A DNA stretch of 64,000 nt. It comes from Roseiflexus sp034432635. Its GTDB lineage: Bacteria > Chloroflexota > Chloroflexia > Chloroflexales > Roseiflexaceae. Within the stretch, counting starts at the first letter, position 1. Each line of letters opens with the position of its first letter. The notes beneath the pieces were generated by a model that had not been told where the DNA came from, searched no databases, and saw nothing but the letters and a program-made list of their open reading frames with translations. Where the stretch lies: NCBI GenBank assembly GCA_034432635.1, contig DAOUBK010000078.1, positions 1-64,000 on the forward strand, read 5' to 3'. Shown here in pieces: positions 24,959 through 33,809 of this stretch. Both the position numbers and the translations under genes were made by a program.

Positions 24959-25876
24959 ATGGCAATTGTCGTCTTCGGTAGCATCAACATGGACCTGGTA
25001 GTGCGTACACCACGCTTCCCCGTGCCTGGCGAGACGCTGACCGGTCATACGTTCTTCACCGCACCTGGCGGCAAAGGCGCCAATCAGGCAGTGGCATGCG
25101 CCCGGCTCGGTGCGCCAACCAGAATGGTTGGTCGCGTCGGCGATGACCTGTTCGGTGAGCAGTTGCGCGCGAACCTGCGTGCATGCGGCGTACAGACCGA
25201 CGGCGTTCTGACGACGCCTGGACCATCAGGCGTGGCGCTGATCGCCATCGATGACCTGGCTGAAAACACGATCGTGATCGTGCCAGGGGCAAATGGATCG
25301 ATGAGCACTGCGGACATTCCACGCCTCGAAGCGGCGCTCGATGGGGCGCGCACCCTGCTCGTCCAACTCGAAGTGCCGATTGAAGCGGTCGTTGCAGCGG
25401 CTCACGCTGCACATACACGTGGAGTGACGGTCATCCTCGATCCGGCGCCAGCACTGCCGCTGCCCGACGAACTGTATGCACTGGCAGACATTATCACCCC
25501 CAATGAACATGAAGCGACCACTCTCACCGGTATCGCCGTTCACGATGATCAGGGGGCAATCGCAGCAGCGCGCCTGTTAATTGCGCGTGGCGCCCGTCGC
25601 GTGGCGCTCAAACTTGGTGCACGTGGCGCACTGACTGCCGATGCCGAAGGTGAGCAGTTCTGGTCACCCTTCACTGTCACACCGGTTGATACGGTTGCAG
25701 CCGGTGATGCGTTCAACGGCGGGCTGGCAGTAGCGTTGAGCGAGGGACGTTCCTTCGATGAAGCCATCCGCTGGGGGCTGGCAGCAGGAGCGCTGTCGGT
25801 TACCAGACACGGCGCACAACCGTCGATGCCAGAACGGAGCGAGGTACTGACACTGCTTGCACGGGAGCATTTGTGA
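24959..25876 (+). CDS. rbsK: Ribokinase family sugar kinase
   Basis: The enzyme phosphorylates ribose or a related sugar with ATP. It has 305 residues and the two PfkB signatures: GGKGANQAVACARLGAP (about 40-56) and DTVAAGDAFNGGLAVAL with catalytic Asp (about 247). FGSINMDLVVRTPRFPVPGET at the start is strongly ribokinase-like. The start at 24959 (MAIVVFGS) is firm, and a longer open frame to 24767 overlaps the permease. The stop overlaps the start of the following HAD gene by four bases. Confidence 0.88.
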   Translation: MAIVVFGSINMDLVVRTPRFPVPGETLTGHTFFTAPGGKGANQAVACARLGAPTRMVGRVGDDLFGEQLRANLRACGVQTDGVLTTPGPSGVALIAIDDLAENTIVIVPGANGSMSTADIPRLEAALDGARTLLVQLEVPIEAVVAAAHAAHTRGVTVILDPAPALPLPDELYALADIITPNEHEATTLTGIAVHDDQGAIAAARLLIARGARRVALKLGARGALTADAEGEQFWSPFTVTPVDTVAAGDAFNGGLAVALSEGRSFDEAIRWGLAAGALSVTRHGAQPSMPERSEVLTLLAREHL

Positions 25877-26533
25877 CACTCAAAGCATTGATTTTCGACT
25901 TCGATGGTCTGATCCTTGATATCGAGACCCCGGATTTCATCGTCCTGAGTGAACAGTACCGCCGGTATGGCGTGGATCTTCGTCCCGAACGATGGATGCA
26001 CGGGCTTGGCACAACCGGCAGATACGATCCCTACGCTGAACTCGAATCGTTGACGGGTGTCATCCTTGATCACGAGGCATTGCGACGTGAACATCGTGAA
26101 CGTTATGTCGCGTTATGCGCACAGCGCTTGCTTCAACCCGGCGTACACGAGTTGATCGTGGCAGCCCGAGAACGCGGTATCTGCCTGGCAGTCGCATCGA
26201 GCGCGTCGCGTGAGTGGGTCGAGGGATGGCTCGCTCATCACGGAATACGGGATCATTTCCACTGTGTGCGCATCCGAAGCGACGGATTGCCAGTCAAACC
26301 GGCGCCTGATCTGTTCTTGAGCGCTGCTGTATGTCTCGACGCTGCACCGGAACACTGCGCTGGAGGACTCGCTCAACGGTATGCGTGCTGCAGAAGCGGC
26401 AGGTATGCATTGTTTCGCAGTTCCGGTCGTGCTGCTCGACTCGCTCCCGTTGCCGCCCAATACCCTGTGCCTGCGTTCACTGGCAGATCTGCCGCCGACA
26501 CAATTGCTCGATCTGCTGGCGCGTGAGAACTGA
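25873..26533 (+). pseudogene. HAD-family phosphatase (beta-phosphoglucomutase-like), frameshifted
   Basis: The gene begins as a normal HAD-IA hydrolase: FDFDGLILDIETPDF (nucleophile and acid Asp), ASSASREWVEGWLAHHG and LPVKPAPDLFLSAAVCLDAAP. Near 26358 the frame breaks. In the original frame the sequence becomes GGLAQRYACCR, while the next frame gives LEDSLNGMRAAEAAGMHCF, the expected motif IV region, and continues to a stop at 26531-26533. One base too many or two too few at 26352-26362 explains it. It may be a true mutation or a sequencing error. The truncated product lacks the Mg-binding Asp of motif IV. Confidence 0.75.
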
Positions 26534-26699
26534 ACTGGAAGCAGCATATGCTCCTGCGCCCTAGAATAAGGCACCACAGCAAACGAAACACGTGCTGCCT
26601 GCCGATCTCGCGCTAGACGACCAACGTTACAGGCTGCGGATCGGTCTGCCGCGCCGCAGCGATAAACCAGTATCTGTACACGTGTGGGAGTGAAACACT

Positions 26700-27074
26700 A
26701 TGGTACGAGGAATGACCGTTCTCCTCGTCTGTCAACTGGCAGGCGAGGTTATCGCGCGGGCACTCAACCTGCCAGCGCCTGGACCGGTAATCGGAATGTT
26801 GCTCCTGTTCGGCATTCTGTTGTGGCGCGGCGCTCCCGACTGGCTCGATCAGGTCGGGCAGGGGTTGCTGCGTTTGCTGCCGCTCTTCTTTGTACCGGCC
26901 GGGGTTGGCGTTATGAACCACATCCCACTGATGCAAACCGAATGGATGGCACTTCTGGTCATCCTGCTGGTCAGCACAGTCGTCACTATGACAACGACGG
27001 CCGGCGCTCTGCTTTTCTTCTTGCGACTGACCAGAAGCAGAAAGGACTCCAAAGGTGCAGCCGAACGTTACTGA
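26700..27074 (+). CDS. LrgA/CidA-family membrane protein
   Basis: This 124-residue, four-helix protein is of the holin-like LrgA/CidA family. It shows LLVCQLAGEVIARALNLPAPGPVIGMLLLF and LLRLLPLFFVPAGVGVMNHI, both highly characteristic. The next gene, lrgB-like, starts with a GTG inside its end. LrgAB-type pairs affect murein hydrolase activity in Gram-positive bacteria and transport small metabolites such as glycolate or pyruvate in some lineages. Which applies here is not known. A second ATG at 26712 is also possible. Confidence 0.87.
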   Translation: MVRGMTVLLVCQLAGEVIARALNLPAPGPVIGMLLLFGILLWRGAPDWLDQVGQGLLRLLPLFFVPAGVGVMNHIPLMQTEWMALLVILLVSTVVTMTTTAGALLFFLRLTRSRKDSKGAAERY

Positions 27075-27777
27075 CATCTGGGTCTACCTGGCACAGACCC
27101 CGCTCCTCTGGCTGACCGCCACACTGGTGATCTACCACCTGGCAGATGTTGTGTACCAGCGTATCGGACAGTGGCCCCCGGCGAATCCCGTGCTTATCTC
27201 CGTTGTAATCCTGATCTCCTTCCTCATGCTCACCGACACACCGTACCAGCGGTACTTCGACGGAGCGCAGTTCGTCCATTTCCTGCTCGGGCCGACGACT
27301 GTAGCGCTCGCGCTGCCGCTCTGGCGCTATGCCGGGCGATTGCGCCACATGCTGGCGCCCCTCTGTGGCGCATTGCTGATCGGTTCGCTTACCTCGATCT
27401 TCATAGTGATCATTCTGAGCCGACTGCTCGGCATATCGGATACGACTCTGCGCTCCCTCATCCCCCGTTCGGTCACTACGCCAATCGCAATGGGGATCGC
27501 GGAGCAGATCGGCGGACTGCCGTCGCTCACTGCGGCGCTGGTGATCACCACCGGCATCATCGGCGCAGTGATTGCCCGTGATCTGTGCGAGCGCCTGCGG
27601 ATCGATGATCAGGCGGCGCGTGGCCTGGCAATCGGGGTTGCATCGCACGGGATCGGGACGGCGCGAGCATTCCAGATGCACCCGGAAGCCGGCGCATTCG
27701 CCGGGCTGGCGATAGGACTGAACGGCACACTGACCACGTTACTGGCGCCGCTGCTGGTGAGGCTGTTGGGGTTGTAA
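27055..27777 (+). CDS. LrgB/CidB-family membrane protein
   Basis: The integral membrane protein has 240 residues and about six helices. PRSVTTPIAMGIAEQIGGLPSLTAA and GIASHGIGTARAF-like IGVASHGIGTARAFQMHPEAGAFA are the conserved LrgB segments. The GTG start at 27055 overlaps lrgA by 20 bases, consistent with one operon and a two-protein transporter. Substrate not determined. Confidence 0.87.
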   Translation: MQPNVTDIWVYLAQTPLLWLTATLVIYHLADVVYQRIGQWPPANPVLISVVILISFLMLTDTPYQRYFDGAQFVHFLLGPTTVALALPLWRYAGRLRHMLAPLCGALLIGSLTSIFIVIILSRLLGISDTTLRSLIPRSVTTPIAMGIAEQIGGLPSLTAALVITTGIIGAVIARDLCERLRIDDQAARGLAIGVASHGIGTARAFQMHPEAGAFAGLAIGLNGTLTTLLAPLLVRLLGL

Positions 27778-27799
27778 ATGCCGGAGCCGTGTGGCTTGC

Positions 27800-27950
27800 A
27801 TGACCATGGTATTATACACTGTCACAGCGATACCGATGCAGCGTCCTGACACACCGGAAGAAGTTGCGGAAGCCGTGATCCGGCTGACATCACCGGCTGT
27901 ACTGTTCATCACCGGTCAGGCGCCGGAGAGTCGATGGTGGATACCTGGCA
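27800..27950 (+). pseudogene. Remnant of a short-chain dehydrogenase (C-terminal end)
   Basis: The plus-strand frame reads IPMQRPDTPEEVAEAVIRLT then SPAVLFITGQAPE. This matches the final helix and strand of FabG-like short-chain dehydrogenases (P-x-x-R-x-x-x-P-E-E-V-A-x-x-V ... F-I-T-G-Q). No upstream part of such a gene remains between lrgB and this point, and no start or Rossmann fold exists. It is a deletion relic just before the LOG-family gene. Confidence 0.65.
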
Positions 27951-27974
27951 TCACAATACTAAGGAGACAACACA

Positions 27975-28535
27975 ATGCACGTATGCGTCTATTGTGCTTC
28001 GAGCGACCATGTACCGGCGCTCTACCTGGATGCGGCTCACACCTTTGGCGAGGGAATGGCGCGGCGTGGATGGACGCTGGTCTATGGCGGCGGCAGCATT
28101 GGACTGATGGGCGCAGTTGCAAGCGCCGTTCATGGCACCGGTGGTCGGGTGATCGGGGTTATTCCGCAGACGCTGCTCGAACGTGAAGTTGGATACCGTG
28201 AAGCGGACGAGTTGATCGTTACCGCTACCCTGCGCGAACGCAAGCAGATCATGGATGACCGTGCCAATGCGTTTGTTGCTCTGCCAGGCGGCTTTGGCAC
28301 CCTCGAAGAGTTGCTTGAGATTATGACCCTGCGTATGCTTGGCTATCACAACAAGCCGATCGTCATTGTCAACATCGGCGGGTATTTCGATCCTTTGCTG
28401 ACCCAGTTCGAGTACATTTTTACCCAGAATTTTGCACATGAGCGCTATCGTCGGTTGTACACCGTAAAAGCCGATAGTGAGGCGGCGCTGACCTACTTGG
28501 AACATATGGTCCCCGGATCGAGTCCTGGACGGTGA
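27975..28535 (+). CDS. LOG-family protein (TIGR00730; cytokinin riboside phosphoribohydrolase-like)
   Basis: This is a Rossmann-type protein of 186 residues. The family motifs YGGGSIGLMGAVA, MDDRANAFVALPGGFGTLEELLE (with PGGxGTxxE) and the Arg in LRERKQIM are complete. Members hydrolyse nucleotide 5'-monophosphates at the base-ribose bond. The biological role in bacteria is often unclear. A GGAG precedes the ATG at 27975. The DUF58 gene follows after three bases. Confidence 0.87.
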   Translation: MHVCVYCASSDHVPALYLDAAHTFGEGMARRGWTLVYGGGSIGLMGAVASAVHGTGGRVIGVIPQTLLEREVGYREADELIVTATLRERKQIMDDRANAFVALPGGFGTLEELLEIMTLRMLGYHNKPIVIVNIGGYFDPLLTQFEYIFTQNFAHERYRRLYTVKADSEAALTYLEHMVPGSSPGR

Positions 28536-28538
28536 TAC

Positions 28539-29906
28539 GTGACACGCAGCGCGCTCGATGGCTGGTGCCGGATATGGCACTGGTTGACACGTGGTGGAAA
28601 CCTTCGAGTACGGCGACCGCTAGTGCTTTTTGTCGGTCCACTGTTGCTGCTCCTTGCGCTTGTCGCCCCTTACCGCTGGTTGTTCTTCCTGGCGTATAGT
28701 TGCCTGATCCTCACGCTGGCATCATACTGGTGGATCCGCCATATCGGGCCCCGGCTCCGTCTTGATCGTCGCCTGAGTCAGAAGTGGGCGCAGGTGGGCG
28801 ATGTGCTGGAAGAAACATGGAACCTGGACAATCGCGCGTACTTACCGGTGCTCTGGCTGGAGATCGATGATATCTCAACCATCCCCGGCTATAGCGCCCG
28901 GCGCATCGTTTCAGTCAATCGTAACGATCACCATACCTGGACAACCCGTGCAGTGTGTGTGCAGCGCGGTATCTACACGCTCGGTCCATTACGGGCGCGC
29001 ACCGCCGATCCTTTTGGCATCTTCGAGTACGAATGGCGTGAGGAACGCACGCGACAGATTGTCATCTATCCGCCGCTGGCGCATATGAGAGGACTGACAT
29101 TGCCGCTGGGACGATCCGGCAATGTCGCCCGCGCCGACAACCTCCGTCGCCACACGACGCCAGGCGCCAGTAGTGTGCGTGAATACGCACCGGGTGACAT
29201 GCTCAACCACATTCACTGGCTCACCGTTGCGCGCACCAACCGGTTGATGGTCAAAGAGTTCGACCAGGAGCGCGCCGGTACGCTCTGGATCGCTCTCGAT
29301 CTTTGTTCGGAAGCATATCGGGAACCTGCACACATCAGCGGCGCCAGCGCTCCACCGGTTGCACTACAATCGTCGGCGTTGCCCGCAGCGCCCAACTTCT
29401 GGGAAACACCGCTCGAACTGGCAGTTGTCGCAGCGGCCTCGCTTGCGGCACAGGCGCTGAATGAAGAACGGCTGGTCGGTTTCCTGGCAGACGATGGACG
29501 TCCACGACTGGTGCAACCGGGGCGTGGACCGCGACAGTTGTGGCGCATCCTGGAAGAACTGGCGGATGTCCGTGCCACCGGGATGCTGTCGATCGGCGAA
29601 GTCGTGCGACGGGAACGCGGGTCGGGTGCAGCGCTGGCAGTTATCACGCCTGCACTCGACGGAGCGTGGCTGCCTGCACTCGCCGAATGGCAGCGTGGAC
29701 GACCCGGCGCAGCGCTGGTAGTACTGATTGTCCCCACGCCCTTACAATCATCTGCTCTTGAAGAGCGTCTGGCGGTCCTTGGCGCACTCATGTACATATG
29801 CGTGGTTGGTCAACCATTGCCACTGTTGAACCCGTCGCGGCCGCAGACGACGCTGCGCATCTCGCCGTTGGGAAAGGTTGTCGGCGACGGGCGCGGGCAA
29901 CCATAG
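28539..29906 (+). CDS. DUF58 domain membrane protein
   Basis: This is a 455-residue protein with two N-terminal helices (about 27-67) and the DUF58 domain: VRRGIYTLGPL-like VQRGIYTLGPLRARTADPFG, then GASSVREYAPGDMLNHIHW (about 210-228) and VKEFDQERAGTLWIALD, a von Willebrand A-like part. DUF58 proteins usually accompany MoxR ATPases. No such gene is nearby. The GTG start at 28539 immediately follows the LOG-family stop. Function unknown. Confidence 0.83.
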   Translation: MTRSALDGWCRIWHWLTRGGNLRVRRPLVLFVGPLLLLLALVAPYRWLFFLAYSCLILTLASYWWIRHIGPRLRLDRRLSQKWAQVGDVLEETWNLDNRAYLPVLWLEIDDISTIPGYSARRIVSVNRNDHHTWTTRAVCVQRGIYTLGPLRARTADPFGIFEYEWREERTRQIVIYPPLAHMRGLTLPLGRSGNVARADNLRRHTTPGASSVREYAPGDMLNHIHWLTVARTNRLMVKEFDQERAGTLWIALDLCSEAYREPAHISGASAPPVALQSSALPAAPNFWETPLELAVVAAASLAAQALNEERLVGFLADDGRPRLVQPGRGPRQLWRILEELADVRATGMLSIGEVVRRERGSGAALAVITPALDGAWLPALAEWQRGRPGAALVVLIVPTPLQSSALEERLAVLGALMYICVVGQPLPLLNPSRPQTTLRISPLGKVVGDGRGQP

Positions 29907-29920
29907 CGTTATGTCAACTT

Positions 29921-30062
29921 TTACTCAAAGATGGGCATCGTTCAGGTGGCATCCGCGTGCTGCGTGCGACCAGGCGCACCACCGGCGCGCCGCCGGCGGA
30001 TTGTCGCAGGCGCCCCAGCCCGCCCCTGCTGCCAGCTGGAGTCCCCTGGTCTGCGGGTGGCA
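29921..30062 (+). repeat. Dispersed repeat, copy of the 5' half of the 0.43-kb repeat
   Basis: The sequence from ACTCAAAGATGGGCATCG to about GTCTGCGGGTGGCAG is about 80 percent alike to 437-612 with gaps. It sits right after the DUF58 gene and left of the transposase relic. The matching right half of the repeat is found at 31440-31740, on the other side of the relic. Confidence 0.65.
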
Positions 30063-30137
30063 GCCGTGTTGTTCCCCATTGACCGAAATTTATTTCAGCC
30101 ACCCACGGACCTCATCCCCCCTTTTGTGGATGGGTTT

Positions 30138-31316
30138 TCACGTATAGGCATAGGATAAGGCTTTCTGATGCGGTATCAGTGTTTTGTCAGATGGTGGAAG
30201 ATCGGGCCAGGGTTCGGGTACCAGGCAGTGGAGCGTCGGCAACGGGCGTTCCTGGATCTGTTGCACCAACAGCTACAGCCACCCCAAGCGAACCAACCGG
30301 ATGGCACAGGGGCGTTGGCATGTGCAGACACCCAGGATCGCGCGCAGGTCGGGTAGATCAGGCGTGTCGGCGGTTGGCGCGACCTCCCGATCGCTGCCGA
30401 TCATCACCATCCACCGTGTTGCGACGGCCAGCGCCACCCCCACGCGCCTCGCCCGCACCCGATCCGTCATCTGGATCTGTTGTCACTGCCAACCACCGCG
30501 TTTGGTACAGTTGAAGCGCTGTTCGCGCCAGCCACGCAGGGCGCACCACTGCACATCGCAACCGTTGGCTTCCAGGTCGATCCACACGAACCACGGCGCA
30601 GCATGCCCGGCGCCCCACCACGCCACCAGCGTGCAGTCCCGGCGACCGTCGGACGAGGCGCAGACGGTGCCGCGCCCACGCCAGCGTTGTCCCACCGCCC
30701 CGACCAGCGCGGACACCCAGACAACCTGCGCCTGACCGGCAGGCCGACATTTGCAGCCCTGATTGATGCGCAAAAAGGGATGCCAGCCCAGACGCGCAAT
30801 CCGGCGGAACAGCCAGCGGGCGGACACGCCGCGGTCGGCCAACACCAGGACGGTCCACGGGGCGGAAATGGCCGGGCGCCGCCGCCGCAGCATGCGCAAC
30901 CACTCGCGCGGCTATGCCCGCTTCTGGTTCGCCAGCAGGATCGTCTATGCCACGGGTATGGCGCACCCACGATACACGCCGCAGATTGCCAAGACGACAA
31001 AGCGGTCGCCCAGACCGGTCGCATCGCGGGTGAGCGCCAGCTGGTCGCCGGTCCACCGACGCACGATCCCGGCGAGCAGCGCAACCCAACATGGCGGCAC
31101 ATCCAGGGCGGTGCGTTTGCGACCGGCTTTGTCGGGTGCATCCAGACACCACTCGGACAACCGTTGTTCGATGTGGTCGACCTGCTGTTCCAACAGCAGG
31201 ACCAAAAAGGTGGCGACTGTGCGTTGGCCACACGTGCGCGTGATGGCGATGCCAAAACTCCACAGCGCCAGCAGCGTAGCTTGTGGCTTGGTGAGGTGTG
31301 GCATGTTGGTTGACAC
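30138..31316 (-). pseudogene. Decayed DDE transposase with four in-frame stops
   Basis: On the minus strand one continuous frame runs from the ATG at 31316 (MSTNMPHLTKPQATLLALWS) to about 30140. It is broken only by TAG at 30947-30945 and 30914-30912, TGA at 30485-30483 and TAG at 30275-30273. LTRDATGLGDRF and WTVLVLADRGVSARWLF carry the Asp residues expected in IS4-like transposases. No frameshift is needed. At least the first two stops look like former Trp codons. The element is not functional. Confidence 0.75.
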
Positions 31317-31439
31317 ACAGGTGATCCGTGTCGATTATCCGTTGTGGTAGGTCATCGTGCTCCTGCCGTTCGTATGGTTGTTAGAAGCTTCCATACTAGC
31401 AGCAGTGGCCGTGGCTCGCCACACTCTATCCAAAGAACC

Positions 31440-31740
31440 TACCCCCAAAAGACCCCAGCCTGCCCCTAGCGGGGGCAAGAGTCGCCTGGTCAGCGTGTAG
31501 CGGCAGGGCGTGCGGTTCCATAGTGTGGGCGAGCCGGCGGCGCGCGTTCCCAGGAGGCATACCCGCTCCTGAGCACAGCGGTGCGTCGCTTGGGTGCGGC
31601 GCCGGGGTGATGATGAGAGTGAGCGAGGCAGTGCTCCACCATGCCAACGCCTTTGGGCGTCACCCAGGTGCAGCGCCGGGGTGATGATGAGAGAGCGTGC
31701 TATGACGTCTATTCCACCAGATTTTGACATTACTCATGAT
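31440..31740 (+). repeat. Dispersed repeat, copy of the 3' half of the 0.43-kb repeat
   Basis: From CCCCAGCCTGCCCCTAGC to TCCACCAGATTTTGACATTAC the sequence follows 570-775 with insertions. Inside it the segment GCGCCGGGGTGATGATGAGAG occurs twice (about 31602 and 31674), so a short tandem duplication has occurred. The end overlaps the 3' end of the small membrane protein gene on the opposite strand. Confidence 0.65.
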
Positions 31741-32083
31741 CCGGATTGTGCGGCGGACGGCGGGCGGGCAGGAGACGACTCGAACTGTCTGTCAGGCGGC
31801 GGGCACGGCGACGCACCAGAGCGCCAGTGGAACGCTCCCGGCGCGCCATGCGACGTCCGCGCTCCACCATCACGTGCCAGGCCTCCTCTTCGGTGACCGG
31901 CATCGCTAGTTCTTCATCGCTGTAACGGTGCGCCTGACGTTCATTCAATGCCGCGATACGCTCCTCAAAGCGCTCTTCATCGGGAGAAAGCGAGGTGAGC
32001 GTCGCCCAATAGCGCCACAACAGGTATACAGCGAGGATCAGGAGCGTTGCGAAGAGAACGAACAAAAAGAAGAAATCGTCCAT
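31730..32083 (-). CDS. Small membrane protein at the end of the partner-switching cassette
   Basis: The protein has about 117 residues with one N-terminal helix (FFFLFVLFATLLILAVYLLWRYW), then a charged helical region (RFEERIAALNERQAHRYSDEE) and a very Arg-rich tail. The tail runs into the dispersed repeat, so its length may not be original. It follows the STAS gene by 17 bases. No family recognised. Confidence 0.6.
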   Translation of the reverse strand: MDDFFFLFVLFATLLILAVYLLWRYWATLTSLSPDEERFEERIAALNERQAHRYSDEELAMPVTEEEAWHVMVERGRRMARRERSTGALVRRRARRLTDSSSRLLPARRPPHNPDHE

Positions 32084-32100
32084 CAGCACTCATATAGCGA

Positions 32101-32463
32101 TCACGCCATTGCGGCAGTAAAGCCCCGGATCGCCTCGTCTTCATCCTGATAGATATCGACATACTGCGCCAGACCGACCATGCGAAAGATCTTCTGGAAG
32201 TGCGGCGAGAGACCACTCATCGCCAGGCGTTGATTATTGCGATTGACCTCGGTCACAATCCCAATCAGGATAGCAATGCCAGCACTGTTGATATAATCGT
32301 TCTGGCGAAAGTTCAGCAGGATATTGCGCATACCTTTGCGCGAAACTTCGTTGTAGGCATTCGTAATCTTTTCTTCGGCGAAGGTTGTCACATCACCGAT
32401 CAGATCAATGATCGCCACACCCTCGCGCTCGCGGATGTGTACGTCCAGGTCGTCGTCCAGCAT
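32101..32463 (-). CDS. STAS-domain anti-sigma factor antagonist
   Basis: The 120-residue protein is a SpoIIAA/RsbV-like single STAS domain. The phosphorylatable Ser lies in NDYINSAGIAILIGIVTEV, matching the D/N-x-S-G/A-G site. The N-terminus VHIREREGVAIIDLIGDVT is typical. The ATG at 32463 has an AGGAG eight bases upstream and is preferred over 32481. Two kinase-type anti-sigma proteins are encoded just upstream, so it probably acts in partner switching with them. The target sigma factor is not in the window. Confidence 0.88.
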   Translation of the reverse strand: MLDDDLDVHIREREGVAIIDLIGDVTTFAEEKITNAYNEVSRKGMRNILLNFRQNDYINSAGIAILIGIVTEVNRNNQRLAMSGLSPHFQKIFRMVGLAQYVDIYQDEDEAIRGFTAAMA

Positions 32464-32522
32464 ACTGATCACTCCTGCCATCTGTACTCGATCTCACCGA
32501 GACGTCGTGCCAGCATGACGAA

Positions 32523-32966
32523 TCATGCTCTTGGACAGCGGCGCATACACATATACAACACATTGCCACCGTCAGGCGAAGGCTCAAAACCATACGCATC
32601 GACCAGTTGTGTGATCAGATACAGACCGAGACCGCGTGGCGGCGCATCACCGGGCAGTCGCTGCTCGATACCCGGCATTGTATGACCAGAATACAGCCTC
32701 AACCCCTGATCCTGCACACAGACCGTCAACCTGGAACCATCCCAGACACACCTCACATCGACGCGCAAATCCAGCGTCTGTGCATTGCCATGCTCAATTG
32801 CATTGAGACACGCCTCGCTGACTGCGGTCTTCAAATCCTCAACTCGTGCGGTTGCGAAGCCAAGACGATGCGCAAATGAAGCAACTGCTTCGCGCACAAC
32901 CTGCTCATAGCCCAGTTCACTCGGTATCGACAGGTCGATCGAGGATGAGATGGAAGGATTGTCCAT
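32523..32966 (-). CDS. Anti-sigma-type ATP-binding protein (RsbW-like), second copy
   Basis: The protein is 147 residues of the HATPase_c anti-sigma kind. The N box is LKTAVSEACLNAIEHGNAQ, the G1 part is VCVQDQGLRL and the G2 part is PPRGLGLYLITQLVDAYGF. It should bind a partner and phosphorylate the STAS protein encoded next to it. It lies two bases after its paralogue, so the two are made from one mRNA. QDQG has replaced the usual D-x-G Asp context but keeps an Asp. Confidence 0.85.
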   Translation of the reverse strand: MDNPSISSSIDLSIPSELGYEQVVREAVASFAHRLGFATARVEDLKTAVSEACLNAIEHGNAQTLDLRVDVRCVWDGSRLTVCVQDQGLRLYSGHTMPGIEQRLPGDAPPRGLGLYLITQLVDAYGFEPSPDGGNVLYMCMRRCPRA

Positions 32967-32968
32967 GC

Positions 32969-33433
32969 TTATGACCGTTTCTCCAGATGAATGACCATGC
33001 GCACCTGATTGCCACCGGATGGGGCAGTCGTAAACTCCACCTCATCCATCAACTCACGGATCAGCCAGATACCCCAACCACCTTTGTCTCCGCGTGCAAA
33101 CGACTCTTCAATCGTAGGCGGAGGTGAGAGGTACGCCGGCTCAAGCGGCTTGAACCCCTGATCGGCCACGCTGACGACCAGTTCGGACGGACGAACCGTA
33201 AGCATCACCAGCACGCGCGTCTGTGCATCATGCGCATTCCCATGCTCAATCGCATTCGTGATCGCTTCAGCCAGCGCAGTACGCAATGCATCGACTCGAT
33301 CGGCACTGAACCCCATGCGTCGGGCCAGCGACGCCGCTGCATCCATTGCAACTTTTTCATAGCCAAGTCGGCTGGGCAAATGTAACTCAACGACACGCTC
33401 GACCGACCCGGCGTTGTGATTCACATCCGCCAT
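32969..33433 (-). CDS. Anti-sigma-type ATP-binding protein (RsbW-like), first copy
   Basis: The protein has about 154 residues. The N box is LRTALAEAITNAIEHGNAHD, G1 is VSVADQGFKPLEP and G2 is GGWGIWLIRELMDEVEF. It is clearly a paralogue of the next gene (both contain the L-x-S/T-A-x-x-E-A-x-x-N-A-I-E-H-G-N-A block) but diverged, with a distinct middle. The ATG at 33433 (MADVNHNAG) is the likely start; 33478 is also open. It heads the cassette. Confidence 0.85.
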   Translation of the reverse strand: MADVNHNAGSVERVVELHLPSRLGYEKVAMDAAASLARRMGFSADRVDALRTALAEAITNAIEHGNAHDAQTRVLVMLTVRPSELVVSVADQGFKPLEPAYLSPPPTIEESFARGDKGGWGIWLIRELMDEVEFTTAPSGGNQVRMVIHLEKRS

Positions 33434-33809
33434 AGCACTTTGCCCACCTGTAGCATACGCCGACCGCAGAACTTGCATGACGTATCAGGCACATTTCCCA
33501 TCTTAGCACGACTCCCCAACCGGAAGCAATAGGGAATTTATGCATCCATGTCGCAGGTGGTTCATTTCCCCCTCCAGCAATTGCGGATCTGCACCGGTAC
33601 GCCACAGTACACTGTTCATAGTGTAGTGTAGCACGCAGGCATATCGAATACGTTACTGTATTAGGTAGAGCAAGGAGTCGGACGCAATGTGAGAACAACG
33701 CTTTTGCCAGGCGAGAGAAGGGCAGGTCGGCCCCCTGCTCCCCGTCGGGAGCAGGGGACATGCGTAGCGCTAGGGTATCAGAACGACGCACACGCAGTAT
33801 CAATCATGT
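33434..33809. other. Gap between pccB and the partner-switching cassette
   Basis: About 375 bases without a gene. The part near 33600 is AT-rich and likely holds the promoter of the cassette, but no clean boxes are seen. The hairpin at 33732-33757 lies just after the carboxylase gene. Confidence 0.5.
33732..33757 (-). terminator. Hairpin downstream of the carboxylase gene
   Basis: CCCCTGCTCCC (33732-33742) and GGGAGCAGGGG (33747-33757) form a perfect 11-bp stem with a four-base loop, 53 bases after the pccB stop in the direction of transcription. A terminator role is inferred from position. No T-run follows. Confidence 0.6.

Noticed and set aside
30358..31263. 302-codon minus-strand frame in the transposase relic
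   Set aside because: Out of frame with the transposase reading, which carries the recognisable LADRG-type motifs; Arg/Gly-rich shadow.
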